Positions 26,417 to 33,861 of a stretch of 64,000 nt of DNA are shown here, piece by piece. Under the pieces are notes generated by a model. It was not told the origin of the DNA. It saw only the letters and a program-made list of their open reading frames with translations, and searched no databases. Within the stretch, counting starts at the first letter, position 1. Each line of letters begins with the position of its first letter. The stretch spans positions 59,316-123,315 of the forward strand of contig JBGUPL010000021.1 of NCBI GenBank assembly GCA_045130275.1, written 5' to 3'. This stretch comes from F23-D06 sp045130275 (GTDB taxonomy: Bacteria > Bacteroidota > Bacteroidia > Bacteroidales > WCHB1-69). A program made the position numbers and the translations under genes.

Positions 26417-26447
26417 GAGGCGACATGTTTTTGATTCGAGGCGACAT
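26417..26447 (+). promoter_or_regulatory. putative LytTR-binding direct repeat
   Basis: GAGGCGACAT occurs at 26417 and 26438, exactly 21 bases apart, as expected for a LytTR dimer site. It ends 39 bases upstream of the -7 element at 26487. Confidence 0.6.
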
Positions 26448-26486
26448 ATTCCAGACGGACGGGATAAAATATATTGAAACCAGTTG

Positions 26487-26494
26487 TATTTTTG
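26487..26494 (+). promoter_or_regulatory. Bacteroidetes -7 promoter element
   Basis: TATTTTTG, 41 bases before the small-lipoprotein ATG at 26536. Confidence 0.6.
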
Positions 26495-26535
26495 CCGTTG
26501 AAAAAATAAGAAATTAACATCAAAATCGAAGCGTA

Positions 26536-26760
26536 ATGAAAAAAGTATTGACATTGACACTTTTCGCAGCCATATTATTTGTCGCATGTGAAAAAGAGAA
26601 CGTCCAAACGGCAACACAAGGACAAAATCTCAACCGAGTAATTTTGCTACCCGATGAAGAAAAAACAGGAGCACCATCAATTATTTTAGCGTTGACAATG
26701 GGACATAGCAGTAAAGATTGCAAGGGGTGTATTATGATAGATGCCGGTACGAGCAAATAA
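26536..26760 (+). CDS. small Cys-containing lipoprotein, LytTR-linked
   Basis: 74-aa protein. MKKVLTLTLFAAILFVACEK is a lipoprotein signal with lipobox FVAC, leaving a mature chain of ~57 residues. It ends SSKDCKGCIMIDAGTSK with a C-x-x-C pair. It belongs to no family I recognise. Its position divergent from the LytTR gene, with a 21-bp-spaced direct repeat upstream of its promoter, suggests it is the regulator's main target and possibly a secreted or surface signal. In Bacteroidota, LytTR proteins are often found beside small secreted peptides. Signalling is inference. Confidence 0.7.
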   Translation: MKKVLTLTLFAAILFVACEKENVQTATQGQNLNRVILLPDEEKTGAPSIILALTMGHSSKDCKGCIMIDAGTSK

Positions 26761-26835
26761 TGCGACTCGGAATGAATTAAACAATTAAAAATCAAATAGT
26801 TGAACAAACATAAACAAAAAAAACATCAACAAGCT

Positions 26836-26863
26836 GCAACCTTTTGAAAGTTTTGCGTCTTAT
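26836..26863 (+). promoter_or_regulatory. putative ECF-sigma promoter, copy 1
   Basis: GCAACC then CGTCTTAT with 14 bases between, embedded in CTGCAACCTTTTG...TTTTGCGTCTTAT. The same arrangement recurs at 27816-27843. It lies ~136 bases before the lipoprotein ATG at 26999. Confidence 0.4.
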
Positions 26864-26998
26864 TATAGAAATATGTTTTAATTTTACAGCGTTGTTTGCT
26901 TATCTTGATGTTTAACGGACTTCGCACCAAGGTCAGCGGCAACGCGAAGAAGTAAAAAATAGAAGTCCCCTTAAGAGCAACGAAAAATCATTGCTATT

Positions 26999-27490
26999 AT
27001 GAAAAAAGAGACAATAAGATTATTATTTTCCATAGCGGCGTTTTTTTGCTGGCTGTCACTGATGTCCGTAGCTTGCGACCCCGCATGTCACGATAAGTTT
27101 TATTTGAAAAACACGTTGGACACCCCCATCACCTATTCGCAATTCAACACCAAAGACAGCACCCAGCGCAACATAGTCACCATTCAACCAGGAGAAAGCA
27201 AACTGGTTTATGAGTATGTCGGAAGGGATTCACAATTCGAATCTATCGTGTCATCACCTTATTGTGATGAATTACAATTATCTGCCAACAACAATTGTCA
27301 TATGGTCACCTTTTCGGACGGCACTACATGGCAATGGGAATTGTCAAATCAAATCAACATTGACAAGCATCCTTATCTTATAAGATGTTGGAATATTTTG
27401 AACTCTTCAAACACAAAACACAGATCTGATTACGAAGTTGAATATGTGGTTGACAGTGTTGATTATCAAAATGCTATTCAACGTCATTAA
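26999..27490 (+). CDS. hypothetical lipoprotein
   Basis: 163-aa protein with a lipoprotein-type leader (LLFSIAAFFCWLSLMSVAC) followed by DPACHDKFYLKNTLDTPITY. The body is rich in beta-prone segments (NIVTIQPGESKLVYEYVGRD, NNCHMVTFSDGTTWQWELSN) and contains four further Cys residues. No family recognised. It may be transcribed from the ECF-like promoter upstream and is followed by a clear terminator, so it is monocistronic. A role next to the LytTR/small-lipoprotein pair is possible but not shown. Confidence 0.65.
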   Translation: MKKETIRLLFSIAAFFCWLSLMSVACDPACHDKFYLKNTLDTPITYSQFNTKDSTQRNIVTIQPGESKLVYEYVGRDSQFESIVSSPYCDELQLSANNNCHMVTFSDGTTWQWELSNQINIDKHPYLIRCWNILNSSNTKHRSDYEVEYVVDSVDYQNAIQRH

Positions 27491-27517
27491 TATCTGCATT
27501 GTTAACTCATAAATCGA

Positions 27518-27563
27518 ATCGAGTAGGAGGTGAACATTGATCAATGATGTTCACCTCTTTTCG
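27518..27563 (+). terminator. hairpin terminator (46-bp element, copy 2)
   Basis: AGGTGAACAT (27528-27537) and ATGTTCACCT (27547-27556) form a perfect stem with a 9-base loop, followed by CTTTT. It ends the lipoprotein transcript. The same element, degenerate, occurs at 24870. Confidence 0.75.
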
Positions 27564-27721
27564 TGTTCTGCTGTTCACTCCTCCTATCATGCATAAAGTT
27601 CTACACATGGCAATTCTTTCACATTTTGGCTACCCAAATAATATTCTGGGAAGCCAACCAGCTAATCAAACTATTACAGCCTTGATAGGTGCTTCTTAAC
27701 TGATTGATTTGAGTGGCAGTA

Positions 27722-27799
27722 TTTTTCAAGGGCGACCGGGCACGCTATCCATTCAAACTTCGCGGCAAGCCGCTCGTAACCATTCCTATCGTTGTCGCT
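27722..27799. repeat. ~70-bp direct repeat, left copy
   Basis: GGGCGACCGGGCACGCTATC ... CTCGTAACCATTCCTATCGT is repeated at 30077-30150 with about three differences. The two copies bracket the RHS tip, its neighbour and a lipoprotein. Confidence 0.85.
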
Positions 27800-27815
27800 T
27801 TTTTTTCAACAAACT

Positions 27816-27843
27816 GCAACCTTTTGTTTTTTTTGCATCTTAT
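27816..27843 (+). promoter_or_regulatory. putative ECF-sigma promoter, copy 2
   Basis: GCAACC and CATCTTAT with the same spacing as at 26836. A TAATTTTG -7 box (27866-27873) follows, 15 bases before ATG 27889. Confidence 0.4.
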
Positions 27844-27888
27844 CCATACAGAGCGGATTATTTTGTAATTTTGTGCCGCGAAAAGACG

Positions 27889-28998
27889 ATGAGACCGAAC
27901 CGCACATATAGCCCATGTCTCCCGCAGACCGCGCAGATTTCCGCAGAGATTCTCCGCGCGGATACGCGTGATACGCGAGATACGCGGAGATTCCTTGCGC
28001 GACACGCGGTGTCTTTTTCAATTTCAATTCCTAATTCCACATTGCTAATTCCTAATTGGACCCGCCACCCCGACCACCTCGGCTCAGCCTCGTGGATCAC
28101 CAACATCTACGGCAGAACAATCCAGCATTTGTACTACCTGCCATACGGCGAAGACTTGGTGAACCAGCAGCACACGGCTGTTGGTGCCATGTACACTTTC
28201 AGTGCCAAGGAGAAAGATACAGAAACTGGCTATTCCTACTTTGGTTCACGCTACTACAACTCTGACTTGAGCATTTGGTTGAGTGTGGACCCGATGGCGG
28301 ACAAGTATCCGAGTATGAGTTCGTATGTGTATTGCGCGGACAACCCGGTGAAGTTGGTGGATCCGAATGGGGAAGATTGGGTTGAGCGTGAGGTGGAAGG
28401 ACGAAAAGAAGTTTATTATGACAGGTCTGTCAAATCTCAGGCTGATGTAAACAAAAAGTATGGAGAAAGTTCTGGCGTAAGGCATCTTGCAGATGGGACA
28501 AAAGTTGGCAATGGTCAATACACCGTTTACAATGACCATAAAGGAAACAAAAATGGTGTTGTGAAAGACGCTAACGGAAATACTATAAATCCAGATAGAA
28601 CAATAATTTACGGAAAAGGTTATACTCTTTTTGCTGGTGTGACAGATGAAAGTGTTAATGCGGAATCTTTACACAACAATATGTTTGGTTCTAGTTATAT
28701 TGGCGCAGATAATCCCAAAAGCTATAATGGGGAAGACAATTATGATTATCAACCCACATGGAGTCCAACAGAAATGGCGGCTTATCGTCACGACAAGGCG
28801 TATGATGCAGTTGGAGCCGAAGGAGTGTCAGGAGCATTGTTAAACCAACGCACAAAATGCGCAGACCAATGTTTAATTTATGAGTGTAAAAAAATTGCAA
28901 AAAACCCTAAAATAAACACATCAGAAAGAAGTAGAGCGAGAAAAATCGCTTTTGGTTTTTCCTGTATAGATTTTATATTTAAAACACCACGTTTTTAA
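27889..28998 (+). CDS. orphan RHS core end with phospholipase A2-like toxin tip
   Basis: The open frame from ATG 27889 has ~55 codons of non-RHS sequence and then joins an RHS-associated core at ~28060: HPDHLGSASWITNIYG, YLPYGEDLVNQ, FSAKEKDTETGYSYFGSRYY and NPVKLVDPNGEDW. After the core, the variable tip (from ~28375) ends with YIGADNPKSYNGEDNYDYQP, then TEMAAYRHDKAYDAVGAEGV. The glycine/Asn loop plus HD-x-x-YD resembles the phospholipase A2 catalytic His-Asp helix of parvovirus-like PLA2 toxins. The large N-terminal RHS shell is missing, so this is a displaced or silent tip cassette. Expression from the captured start is possible but unproven. Confidence 0.65.
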   Translation: MRPNRTYSPCLPQTAQISAEILRADTRDTRDTRRFLARHAVSFSISIPNSTLLIPNWTRHPDHLGSASWITNIYGRTIQHLYYLPYGEDLVNQQHTAVGAMYTFSAKEKDTETGYSYFGSRYYNSDLSIWLSVDPMADKYPSMSSYVYCADNPVKLVDPNGEDWVEREVEGRKEVYYDRSVKSQADVNKKYGESSGVRHLADGTKVGNGQYTVYNDHKGNKNGVVKDANGNTINPDRTIIYGKGYTLFAGVTDESVNAESLHNNMFGSSYIGADNPKSYNGEDNYDYQPTWSPTEMAAYRHDKAYDAVGAEGVSGALLNQRTKCADQCLIYECKKIAKNPKINTSERSRARKIAFGFSCIDFIFKTPRF

Positions 28999-29006
28999 AA
29001 AGCAGT

Positions 29007-29567
29007 ATGAAAACAATGGGATACTTGAATAAATCCATTAAGTTTCTTTTTTATATTGTTATTGTTGGAACACTGTTTTATATAGTGTGGGCCTGTTTTT
29101 TTGTCGCCACTTTTCATGGAGACACATACGGTAAATCGGAAGCATACGTAATTGATATTAATACAAATACGAGTGATAGACCCCTTAATTCTGCTGACAT
29201 CCTTGATTTATTATATGGTTTTCAGTCTTCGCATCCTCAATTTAAATTAATGGACACAGATACACAAGGGAATATATATCATAACTTTTCAGATAAAATA
29301 GATAACCGAAACGATCAATATTTGGTTTTCTTCTATATGAAGGATATTAATTTAACATTCTCTTGTGTAACTGAAGTTACTTCTAAAAATCATCCTTTAA
29401 TAAAATTGTATGCCATTAATGAAGGTTCTGTGTTTCGTCATTGGGAGAGAATTAACAACTACAAGGAAATATCTCGCAAAAAAAACAAGGTAATGAAGAA
29501 AAAATTTGAAACTGAGATTTTAGATGATTTGGGTGTAAAATGGAGGCACAGGAGGTTTTGGGACTAA
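29007..29567 (+). CDS. putative immunity protein for the RHS tip
   Basis: 186-aa protein starting 8 bases after the RHS stop. One N-terminal membrane segment (FLFYIVIVGTLFYIVWACFF) precedes a hydrophilic domain (LNSADILDLLYGFQSSHPQF, DNRNDQYLVFFYMKDINLTF). Its composition is AT-rich like the toxin tip. No family recognised. The immunity assignment rests on position immediately downstream of a polymorphic toxin; a membrane anchor would suit protection against a phospholipase. Confidence 0.6.
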   Translation: MKTMGYLNKSIKFLFYIVIVGTLFYIVWACFFVATFHGDTYGKSEAYVIDINTNTSDRPLNSADILDLLYGFQSSHPQFKLMDTDTQGNIYHNFSDKIDNRNDQYLVFFYMKDINLTFSCVTEVTSKNHPLIKLYAINEGSVFRHWERINNYKEISRKKNKVMKKKFETEILDDLGVKWRHRRFWD

Positions 29568-29669
29568 AAATATTGCCTCACAAAGCAGATGTATGAATGC
29601 ATTAATGATCTAAATCAATTGGATTGTCGTTCAAACCAAATATTATTCATTCTCAAAAACATTAAAAAA

Positions 29670-30068
29670 ATGAAAAAAGTATTTTTTATCCTGGCGATAG
29701 CATTCGCCGCAGTAACAGCAATGACCTCTTGTTCCGACAAGGAGGTGACCCGAGAGTCTTTCATCGGAACTTGGGAGGTTACGTCTTATCAAGAGAAACC
29801 CACTTCCGGTACAGAGTGGAGAGATATGCTTGATGGTGGCATGACGCTCACAGTCAAAGCAGACGGAACCTGTCTCATCCAATATTCGGATGGCTCATCG
29901 GAAAATTCCCCTTGGGCATACGACGAAAGCACAAACAAGCTTCTTATTATGTTCCAAAATTGGACGGTGCAGAAATGTTCCAAAAAGGAAATTCAACTCT
30001 ATTGTGACGAATTTGCAGACACTTACCTTGCTGAGGTTCAACGCGCCACGCTAAAAAGAGTCAAGTAG
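29670..30068 (+). CDS. lipocalin-like lipoprotein
   Basis: 132-aa lipoprotein. ATG 29670 is chosen over a start 27 codons upstream because it opens a clean leader (MKKVFFILAIAFAAVTAMTS then C). The body has the small lipocalin-like pattern of Bacteroidetes: SFIGTWEVTSYQEKP, MTLTVKADGTCLIQYSDGSS, WAYDESTNKLLIMFQNWTVQ. Such proteins sit on the outer membrane; the ligand is unknown. It is the last gene before the right direct repeat and therefore part of the bracketed cassette. Confidence 0.75.
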   Translation: MKKVFFILAIAFAAVTAMTSCSDKEVTRESFIGTWEVTSYQEKPTSGTEWRDMLDGGMTLTVKADGTCLIQYSDGSSENSPWAYDESTNKLLIMFQNWTVQKCSKKEIQLYCDEFADTYLAEVQRATLKRVK

Positions 30069-30076
30069 TTCTTTCT

Positions 30077-30150
30077 TTTTCAGGGCGACCGGGCACGCTA
30101 TCCATTCAAACTTCGCGGCAGGCCGCTCGTAACCATTTCTATCGTTGTAG
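30077..30150. repeat. ~70-bp direct repeat, right copy
   Basis: Matches 27722-27799 and directly adjoins the inverted repeat at 30162 and the truncated DUF6088 gene. Confidence 0.85.
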
Positions 30151-30161
30151 CGGAATCAAGG

Positions 30162-30204
30162 ACGTGGAAAACGCATTCGACCATCATGAATGCGTTTTCC
30201 ACGT
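30162..30204. repeat. perfect 17-bp hairpin
   Basis: ACGTGGAAAACGCATTC (30162-30178) and GAATGCGTTTTCCACGT (30188-30204) form a perfect stem with a 9-base loop. No T-run follows, so a simple terminator is unlikely. Confidence 0.8.
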
Positions 30205-30655
30205 TTATAGTATCTATTGCTACCCGAAAACAGACACGGACTTGGGACTGGGTGTCATCTATCCCGGTTTTGATGAGATTGCCCAGGCTATTGCCAAACG
30301 TGACAAGGCTCAGATCGTTCCTGCGGGCGCATACGCCGTGAACAAATTGGGACTCAGCACACAGGTGCCTATGAATGTCGTTTTCCTCACCAGCGGAGAA
30401 AGCCGCAAAGTTGTGATACGTAACGGCAGAGGCATCCTCTTCAAACATGCCGCGCCGAGAAATTTCGCGTTTGAGAATTCTTTCGCCCAACTCCTTTCGG
30501 TAGCACTCAAGGAAATCGGGAAAGACAATCTCGATTCCGAGCAAAAAAACACGCTCAAACGCATTCTCCATGAGCAACCGCGCATATCGGAAAAAGATTT
30601 GAGCCTAATGACTGTCTGGATTAGAAAACTTATAAACGAATTGTATGATGAATGA
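30205..30655 (+). pseudogene. 5'-truncated DUF6088 (AbiEi-like) gene
   Basis: The frame reads IYCYPKTDTDLGLGVIYPGF, DEIAQAIAKRDKAQIVPAGA, YAVNKLGLSTQVPMNVVFLT, GILFKHAAPRNFAFENSFAQ and DLSLMTVWIRKLINELYDE. This is the C-terminal three quarters of a DUF6088 protein, a family related to AbiEi-type antitoxins. The N-terminal helix-turn-helix is missing and replaced by the hairpin at 30162. A start (GTG 30164) inside the hairpin could in principle make a short product. No AbiEii-like nucleotidyltransferase follows. Confidence 0.75.
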
Positions 30656-31181
30656 TTTATGGCGAAAAGTTGCCATTTGGCCAGCTATTGGAGCGAATCC
30701 AAGAACTGGAGGCGCGTTTCCACACCTTACGGCATTAGAACCTTGATGTCTCGCACTCGTAGGCTCAGCACGACCGATTTATTCTTATCTTATCATAATT
30801 ATCATATTCAGACTTCTTGTTTTCCACTATCTTTATGATTGTCAATCATTTATAGGGGTTTTCGTATGTTAATATGGCTTGGCAAAAGTACACAAAAAAT
30901 ACTGACACTTCATCAGACAACAAGGAAACAGTCATCCGTCTGGCAGGAAACTCTGCCTATTAGATTGCTATTCCTTGCAACCATGAGTTTTACGCCTTCT
31001 ACGACATTGCCGCACCTTAAACCTTAAACCCTTAACATCTAAACTCTATTAAACTTCCCACAATAATTTCGACACTTCCGCGTTATATCTCAGTTTGTCT
31101 GACGCACCTCGCTGGAACTGGAGGCGCACTGTGTGATCTTATATCGTATAATAATTGTATAAACCTATAATTCAAGCCATT
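30656..31181. other. gene-poor gap with one C-terminal relic
   Basis: At 30658-30738 a frame reads YGEKLPFGQLLERIQELEAR then FHTLRH and stops: the coiled-coil-like end of an unidentified gene. No promoter consensus or gene recognised in the remainder. Confidence 0.4.
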
Positions 31182-31748
31182 ATGAAAAAGAGTATTCTAA
31201 CCATCATGACCCTTGTGGCCCTTTTGATGTGCGGCTGCGAGCAAGACCCAAACAACCCTGGCGGTTCCCACAACCCCGGCGGCAACACCGACCCCGACAA
31301 CCCCTCCGTTGATGTCACCCCCTATCTGGGCAAATACCTGATGAGCCGCCACACCGAGCTCTCCATCAATGTGCTCGGCATGTTCTCCTTCCCGCTCGAC
31401 AAAGACCTCGATGTGGAAATGGTCACCGTCAAAAGCGACCCCACGGTCGAGAACGGCATCATCATCAGCAATAACGATGCCCTCTACCTGCGCGGCATTG
31501 TCGATACCGACGGCCTCCATCTTCAAAACGACACTGTCAATCTTGTCATTGACACCACCGTCGCGAACTATCCCCTCAACTTCGGTGTCAGTGTCAGCAT
31601 GACCCATCCCACCATCCAACCGCCCGTGAACGGTGTTATGGAATGGACCAGCATCGCAACCGGCAGCGCCGCCACCTCCGTCCTCGGCATCCCCATCACT
31701 GCAACCCTTACCGGCGATATGCGCTACAAAACCATTTGGAGCAACTAA
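31182..31748 (+). CDS. hypothetical lipoprotein
   Basis: 188-aa protein. ATG 31182 opens a lipoprotein leader (MKKSILTIMTLVALLMCGC), then a Pro/Gly/Asn-rich linker (PNNPGGSHNPGGNTDPDNPS) and a beta-rich domain (YLRGIVDTDGLHLQNDTVNL, YPLNFGVSVSMTHPTIQPPV). This matches the general form of Bacteroidales calycin-like surface lipoproteins, but I cannot name the family. GC-rich codon use contrasts with the AT-rich island genes just upstream, so it marks the return to core sequence. A strong terminator follows. Confidence 0.7.
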   Translation: MKKSILTIMTLVALLMCGCEQDPNNPGGSHNPGGNTDPDNPSVDVTPYLGKYLMSRHTELSINVLGMFSFPLDKDLDVEMVTVKSDPTVENGIIISNNDALYLRGIVDTDGLHLQNDTVNLVIDTTVANYPLNFGVSVSMTHPTIQPPVNGVMEWTSIATGSAATSVLGIPITATLTGDMRYKTIWSN

Positions 31749-31773
31749 ATATCTGATTTATAATCCTTAAGCT

Positions 31774-31809
31774 AAAAGATGCGCCCTCGACTGGACGCAT
31801 CTTTTTTTA
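31774..31809 (+). terminator. rho-independent terminator
   Basis: AAAAGATGCG and CGCATCTTTTTTT pair around a 12-base loop, 26 bases after the lipoprotein stop. Confidence 0.85.
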
Positions 31810-31852
31810 TTCCCAAAAGTGCTGAAAACAACATGCTTTTAGTATTGTATGA

Positions 31853-32203
31853 CCTGCAAAAGTCCGTCTGGCCGTGGAGAGGAACGGCTATTTCTTCCGT
31901 CAGTATCCGTTGGTGAGCAACGGGCGGATGGTGGAGAACAAGCCCAAGAACAAGGCCTTGCGCCACGCCCTGTGCGAGCTGGACGGCAAAATCGTGACGG
32001 TGAGCAGTCTCGACAAGGAGTCGTTCCATGATTTCGCCCAAGCGGTTGCGGACCTCGGCGTGCAGAACGCCATCGCTCTCACCGGCGGCGATGCCTACGG
32101 TTTCCGCCGCGACCAGGAGAACGGATTCCAGCCGTGGGGTGGGGATGTCAAGATGTGGAAGCCTTTGGAACACGTGAATTTCATTGTCTGGAGGGAGTTC
32201 TAA
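31853..32203 (+). pseudogene. C-terminal fragment of a DUF2233/NAGPA-type phosphodiester glycosidase
   Basis: From just after a TGA the frame reads AVERNGYFFRQYPLVSNGRM, VENKPKNKALRHALCELDGK, IVTVSSLDKESFHDFAQAVA and NAIALTGGDAYGFRRDQENG, ending in VNFIVWREF. This is the end of a phosphodiester-glycosidase-like (DUF2233) domain. The first two thirds are absent. A GTG at 31874 could start a 109-residue remnant, but the lost upstream part makes it a pseudogene. It lies at the boundary of the accessory island, consistent with loss during insertion. Confidence 0.6.
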
Positions 32204-32207
32204 AAAA

Positions 32208-32242
32208 AACGTGCGGGAGAGAATTTCTCCCCCGCACGGAAC
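32208..32242. terminator. strong hairpin terminator
   Basis: CGTGCGGGAGAGAA and TTCTCCCCCGCACG form a long GC-rich stem; an A-run on the left gives a T-run for the minus strand, serving the HdeD gene end. Confidence 0.7.
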
Positions 32243-32277
32243 GTTCCCAACGGGAACGGATAAGAAAGCCCGCCGGA

Positions 32278-32841
32278 TTACTCCTTGATTTTGTTGACCT
32301 GGTCCTTGACGGCGTTCTCGAGACGGTTGATGCCGAAGAGTGCGACGAGATAAGCCACTCCGATGAGGACAAGGCCCAGACCGAACAGCCAGGTGAGTGT
32401 GATGCCGGAAGCGTCCAGGTTATACAGTCCGAGGCAGCCCAACGCGGCGCCGGCAATGCCGAGAAGCATGATCACCCACCAGTAGGCGAATCCGAATTTC
32501 TTGTAGTCAAAACTTTGGACGAACAGGACGATGCCCTCGAACATCACCCAAAGGGCGAAAATGATGGGCAGCGAGATGGCCAACCAGATGGAGTTGCAGA
32601 GGAAGATGATGCCGACGAGGATCTGCAGCAGCGCGGAGAGCATACGGGTACCGCTGTTCGGGAGGAATCGTTGCGTGCGCAGGGTGAACACGAAACGCGA
32701 GATACCGGCCACAAGGGTGAAACAACCGATGAGCATCGCCATGGAGATCAGCGTGGCGTCGGGATTGATGAAACACATAATACCGGTTGCGATAAGCAGA
32801 ACACCGGTAATTCCCAACCAAATTTTACTACTTTTGTTCAT
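32278..32841 (-). CDS. HdeD / DUF308 family membrane protein
   Basis: 187-aa protein with six hydrophobic segments in three pairs (IWLGITGVLLIATGIMCFI, ATLISMAMLIGCFTLVAGIS, MLSALLQILVGIIFLCNSIW, WWVIMLLGIAGAALGCLGLY, GLGLVLIGVAYLVALFG). This is the DUF308 repeat typical of the HdeD acid-resistance family. It ends with a short charged tail. The biochemical role is not firmly known; HdeD contributes to acid resistance at high density in Escherichia coli. Own promoter at 32892-32899. Confidence 0.85.
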   Translation of the reverse strand: MNKSSKIWLGITGVLLIATGIMCFINPDATLISMAMLIGCFTLVAGISRFVFTLRTQRFLPNSGTRMLSALLQILVGIIFLCNSIWLAISLPIIFALWVMFEGIVLFVQSFDYKKFGFAYWWVIMLLGIAGAALGCLGLYNLDASGITLTWLFGLGLVLIGVAYLVALFGINRLENAVKDQVNKIKE

Positions 32842-32891
32842 AATTATGTAATTTAATTGTGATTATTTTTGAATGATTAATTTGACGGTGG

Positions 32892-32899
32892 CAAAAATA
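32892..32899 (-). promoter_or_regulatory. Bacteroidetes -7 promoter element
   Basis: TATTTTTG on the minus strand, 50 bases before the HdeD start. Confidence 0.6.
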
Positions 32900-32934
32900 A
32901 AAAATCTTCGATTTGTTGTTACAATGAATTTTGG

Positions 32935-33166
32935 GTTAGATGGTTAGAAGGTTAGGAGGTTAGAAGGTTAATGGGGTAGGGATGGTGGTAAACGGCTTAT
33001 TGATAGTGAATTGCAAAATTATGAAACAAAACACACACGATTACGGAATTTTTTTTGTATTTTTGCGGGTTGAATTAGTGAATGGTTATAGGTTATAGGT
33101 TATGGGTTATTGAAGCCAATAGCCAATAGCTAAAAGCCAAAAGCCAATAGCCAATAGCTAAAACAA
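32935..33166. repeat. several short-word tracts
   Basis: GGTTAGAAGG words (32935-32975), GGTTATAGGTTATAGG (33081-33105) and AGCCAATAGCCAATAGC words (33115-33165) around the promoter of the butyrate operon. Confidence 0.75.
33058..33065 (+). promoter_or_regulatory. Bacteroidetes -7 promoter element
   Basis: TATTTTTG ~134 bases before the CoA-transferase start; the long leader contains the AGCCAATAGC repeats. Confidence 0.5.
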
Positions 33167-33198
33167 GCAAGAACGGAACAAATTTAAATTTCGAAAAT

Positions 33199-33861
33199 AT
33201 GGATAAAAATCAAATGAGAGAAATCATCGCCAAGAGAGTTGCGAAAGAACTCCATGACGGCGATGTGGTGAATTTGGGAATCGGTCTGCCGACCATGGTT
33301 CCGAACTATCTGCCTAAGAACGTGAACGTTATCCTGCAATCGGAGAACGGTCTGCTCGGTATGGGCCCGACACCCGCCGAAGGTCAGGAAGACGACAACC
33401 TGGTGAACTCCGGCGGCGGTTACATCACCGCGCAGCCTGGCGCCGTCTCTTTCAGCTCCGCCGACTCTTTCAGCATCATCCGCGGCGGTCACGTCGATGT
33501 GACGGTCCTCGGTGCCATGCAGGTGGATGAGCAGGGCGACCTCGCCAACTGGATGATCCCCGGCAAGCTTACCCCCGGTATGGGCGGCGCTATGGACCTC
33601 CTCGTGGGTGCCCGCAAGGTGATCCTCGCAATGGAGCACACCCAGAAAGGCAACCCGAAAATCCTCCACAAATGCAATCTGCCGTTGACCGCCAAAGGCC
33701 AGGTGAACCTCATTGTCACCGAGATGGGCGTGATGGAAGTCACCGACAAGGGCATCGTCTTAACCGAAATTTATCCTGAGTTCACGGTTGAAGATGTGCA
33801 GGCAGCCACGGAAGCCACGCTGATCATTTCGCCGAACTTGAAAAAAATGGAAATTGATTAG
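33199..33861 (+). CDS. atoA: acetate/butyrate-acetoacetate CoA-transferase subunit B
   Basis: 220-aa beta subunit of a family I CoA-transferase that exchanges CoA between acyl-CoA (butyryl-CoA or acetoacetyl-CoA) and acetate. The active-site Glu lies in LQSENGLLGMG; GIGLPTMVPNYL, SGGGYITAQPGAVSFSSADS and GAMDLLVGARKVILAMEHTQ are typical. The partner alpha subunit (AtoD/ScoA) is not adjacent on either side, which is unusual because the two subunits are nearly always consecutive. The neighbouring Bcd and EtfBA make a butyrate-forming role most likely. Confidence 0.88.
   Translation: MDKNQMREIIAKRVAKELHDGDVVNLGIGLPTMVPNYLPKNVNVILQSENGLLGMGPTPAEGQEDDNLVNSGGGYITAQPGAVSFSSADSFSIIRGGHVDVTVLGAMQVDEQGDLANWMIPGKLTPGMGGAMDLLVGARKVILAMEHTQKGNPKILHKCNLPLTAKGQVNLIVTEMGVMEVTDKGIVLTEIYPEFTVEDVQAATEATLIISPNLKKMEID

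Noticed and set aside
27709..27888. N-terminal extension of the RHS frame
   Set aside because: Runs through the 70-bp direct repeat and the promoter-like boxes; not RHS sequence.
30839..31027. 62-codon plus-strand frame
   Set aside because: No promoter, no family, Thr/Leu/Ser-rich in an AT-rich gap.
32134..32856. 240-codon plus-strand frame
   Set aside because: Antisense to the HdeD gene; Glu/Asp/His-rich shadow.
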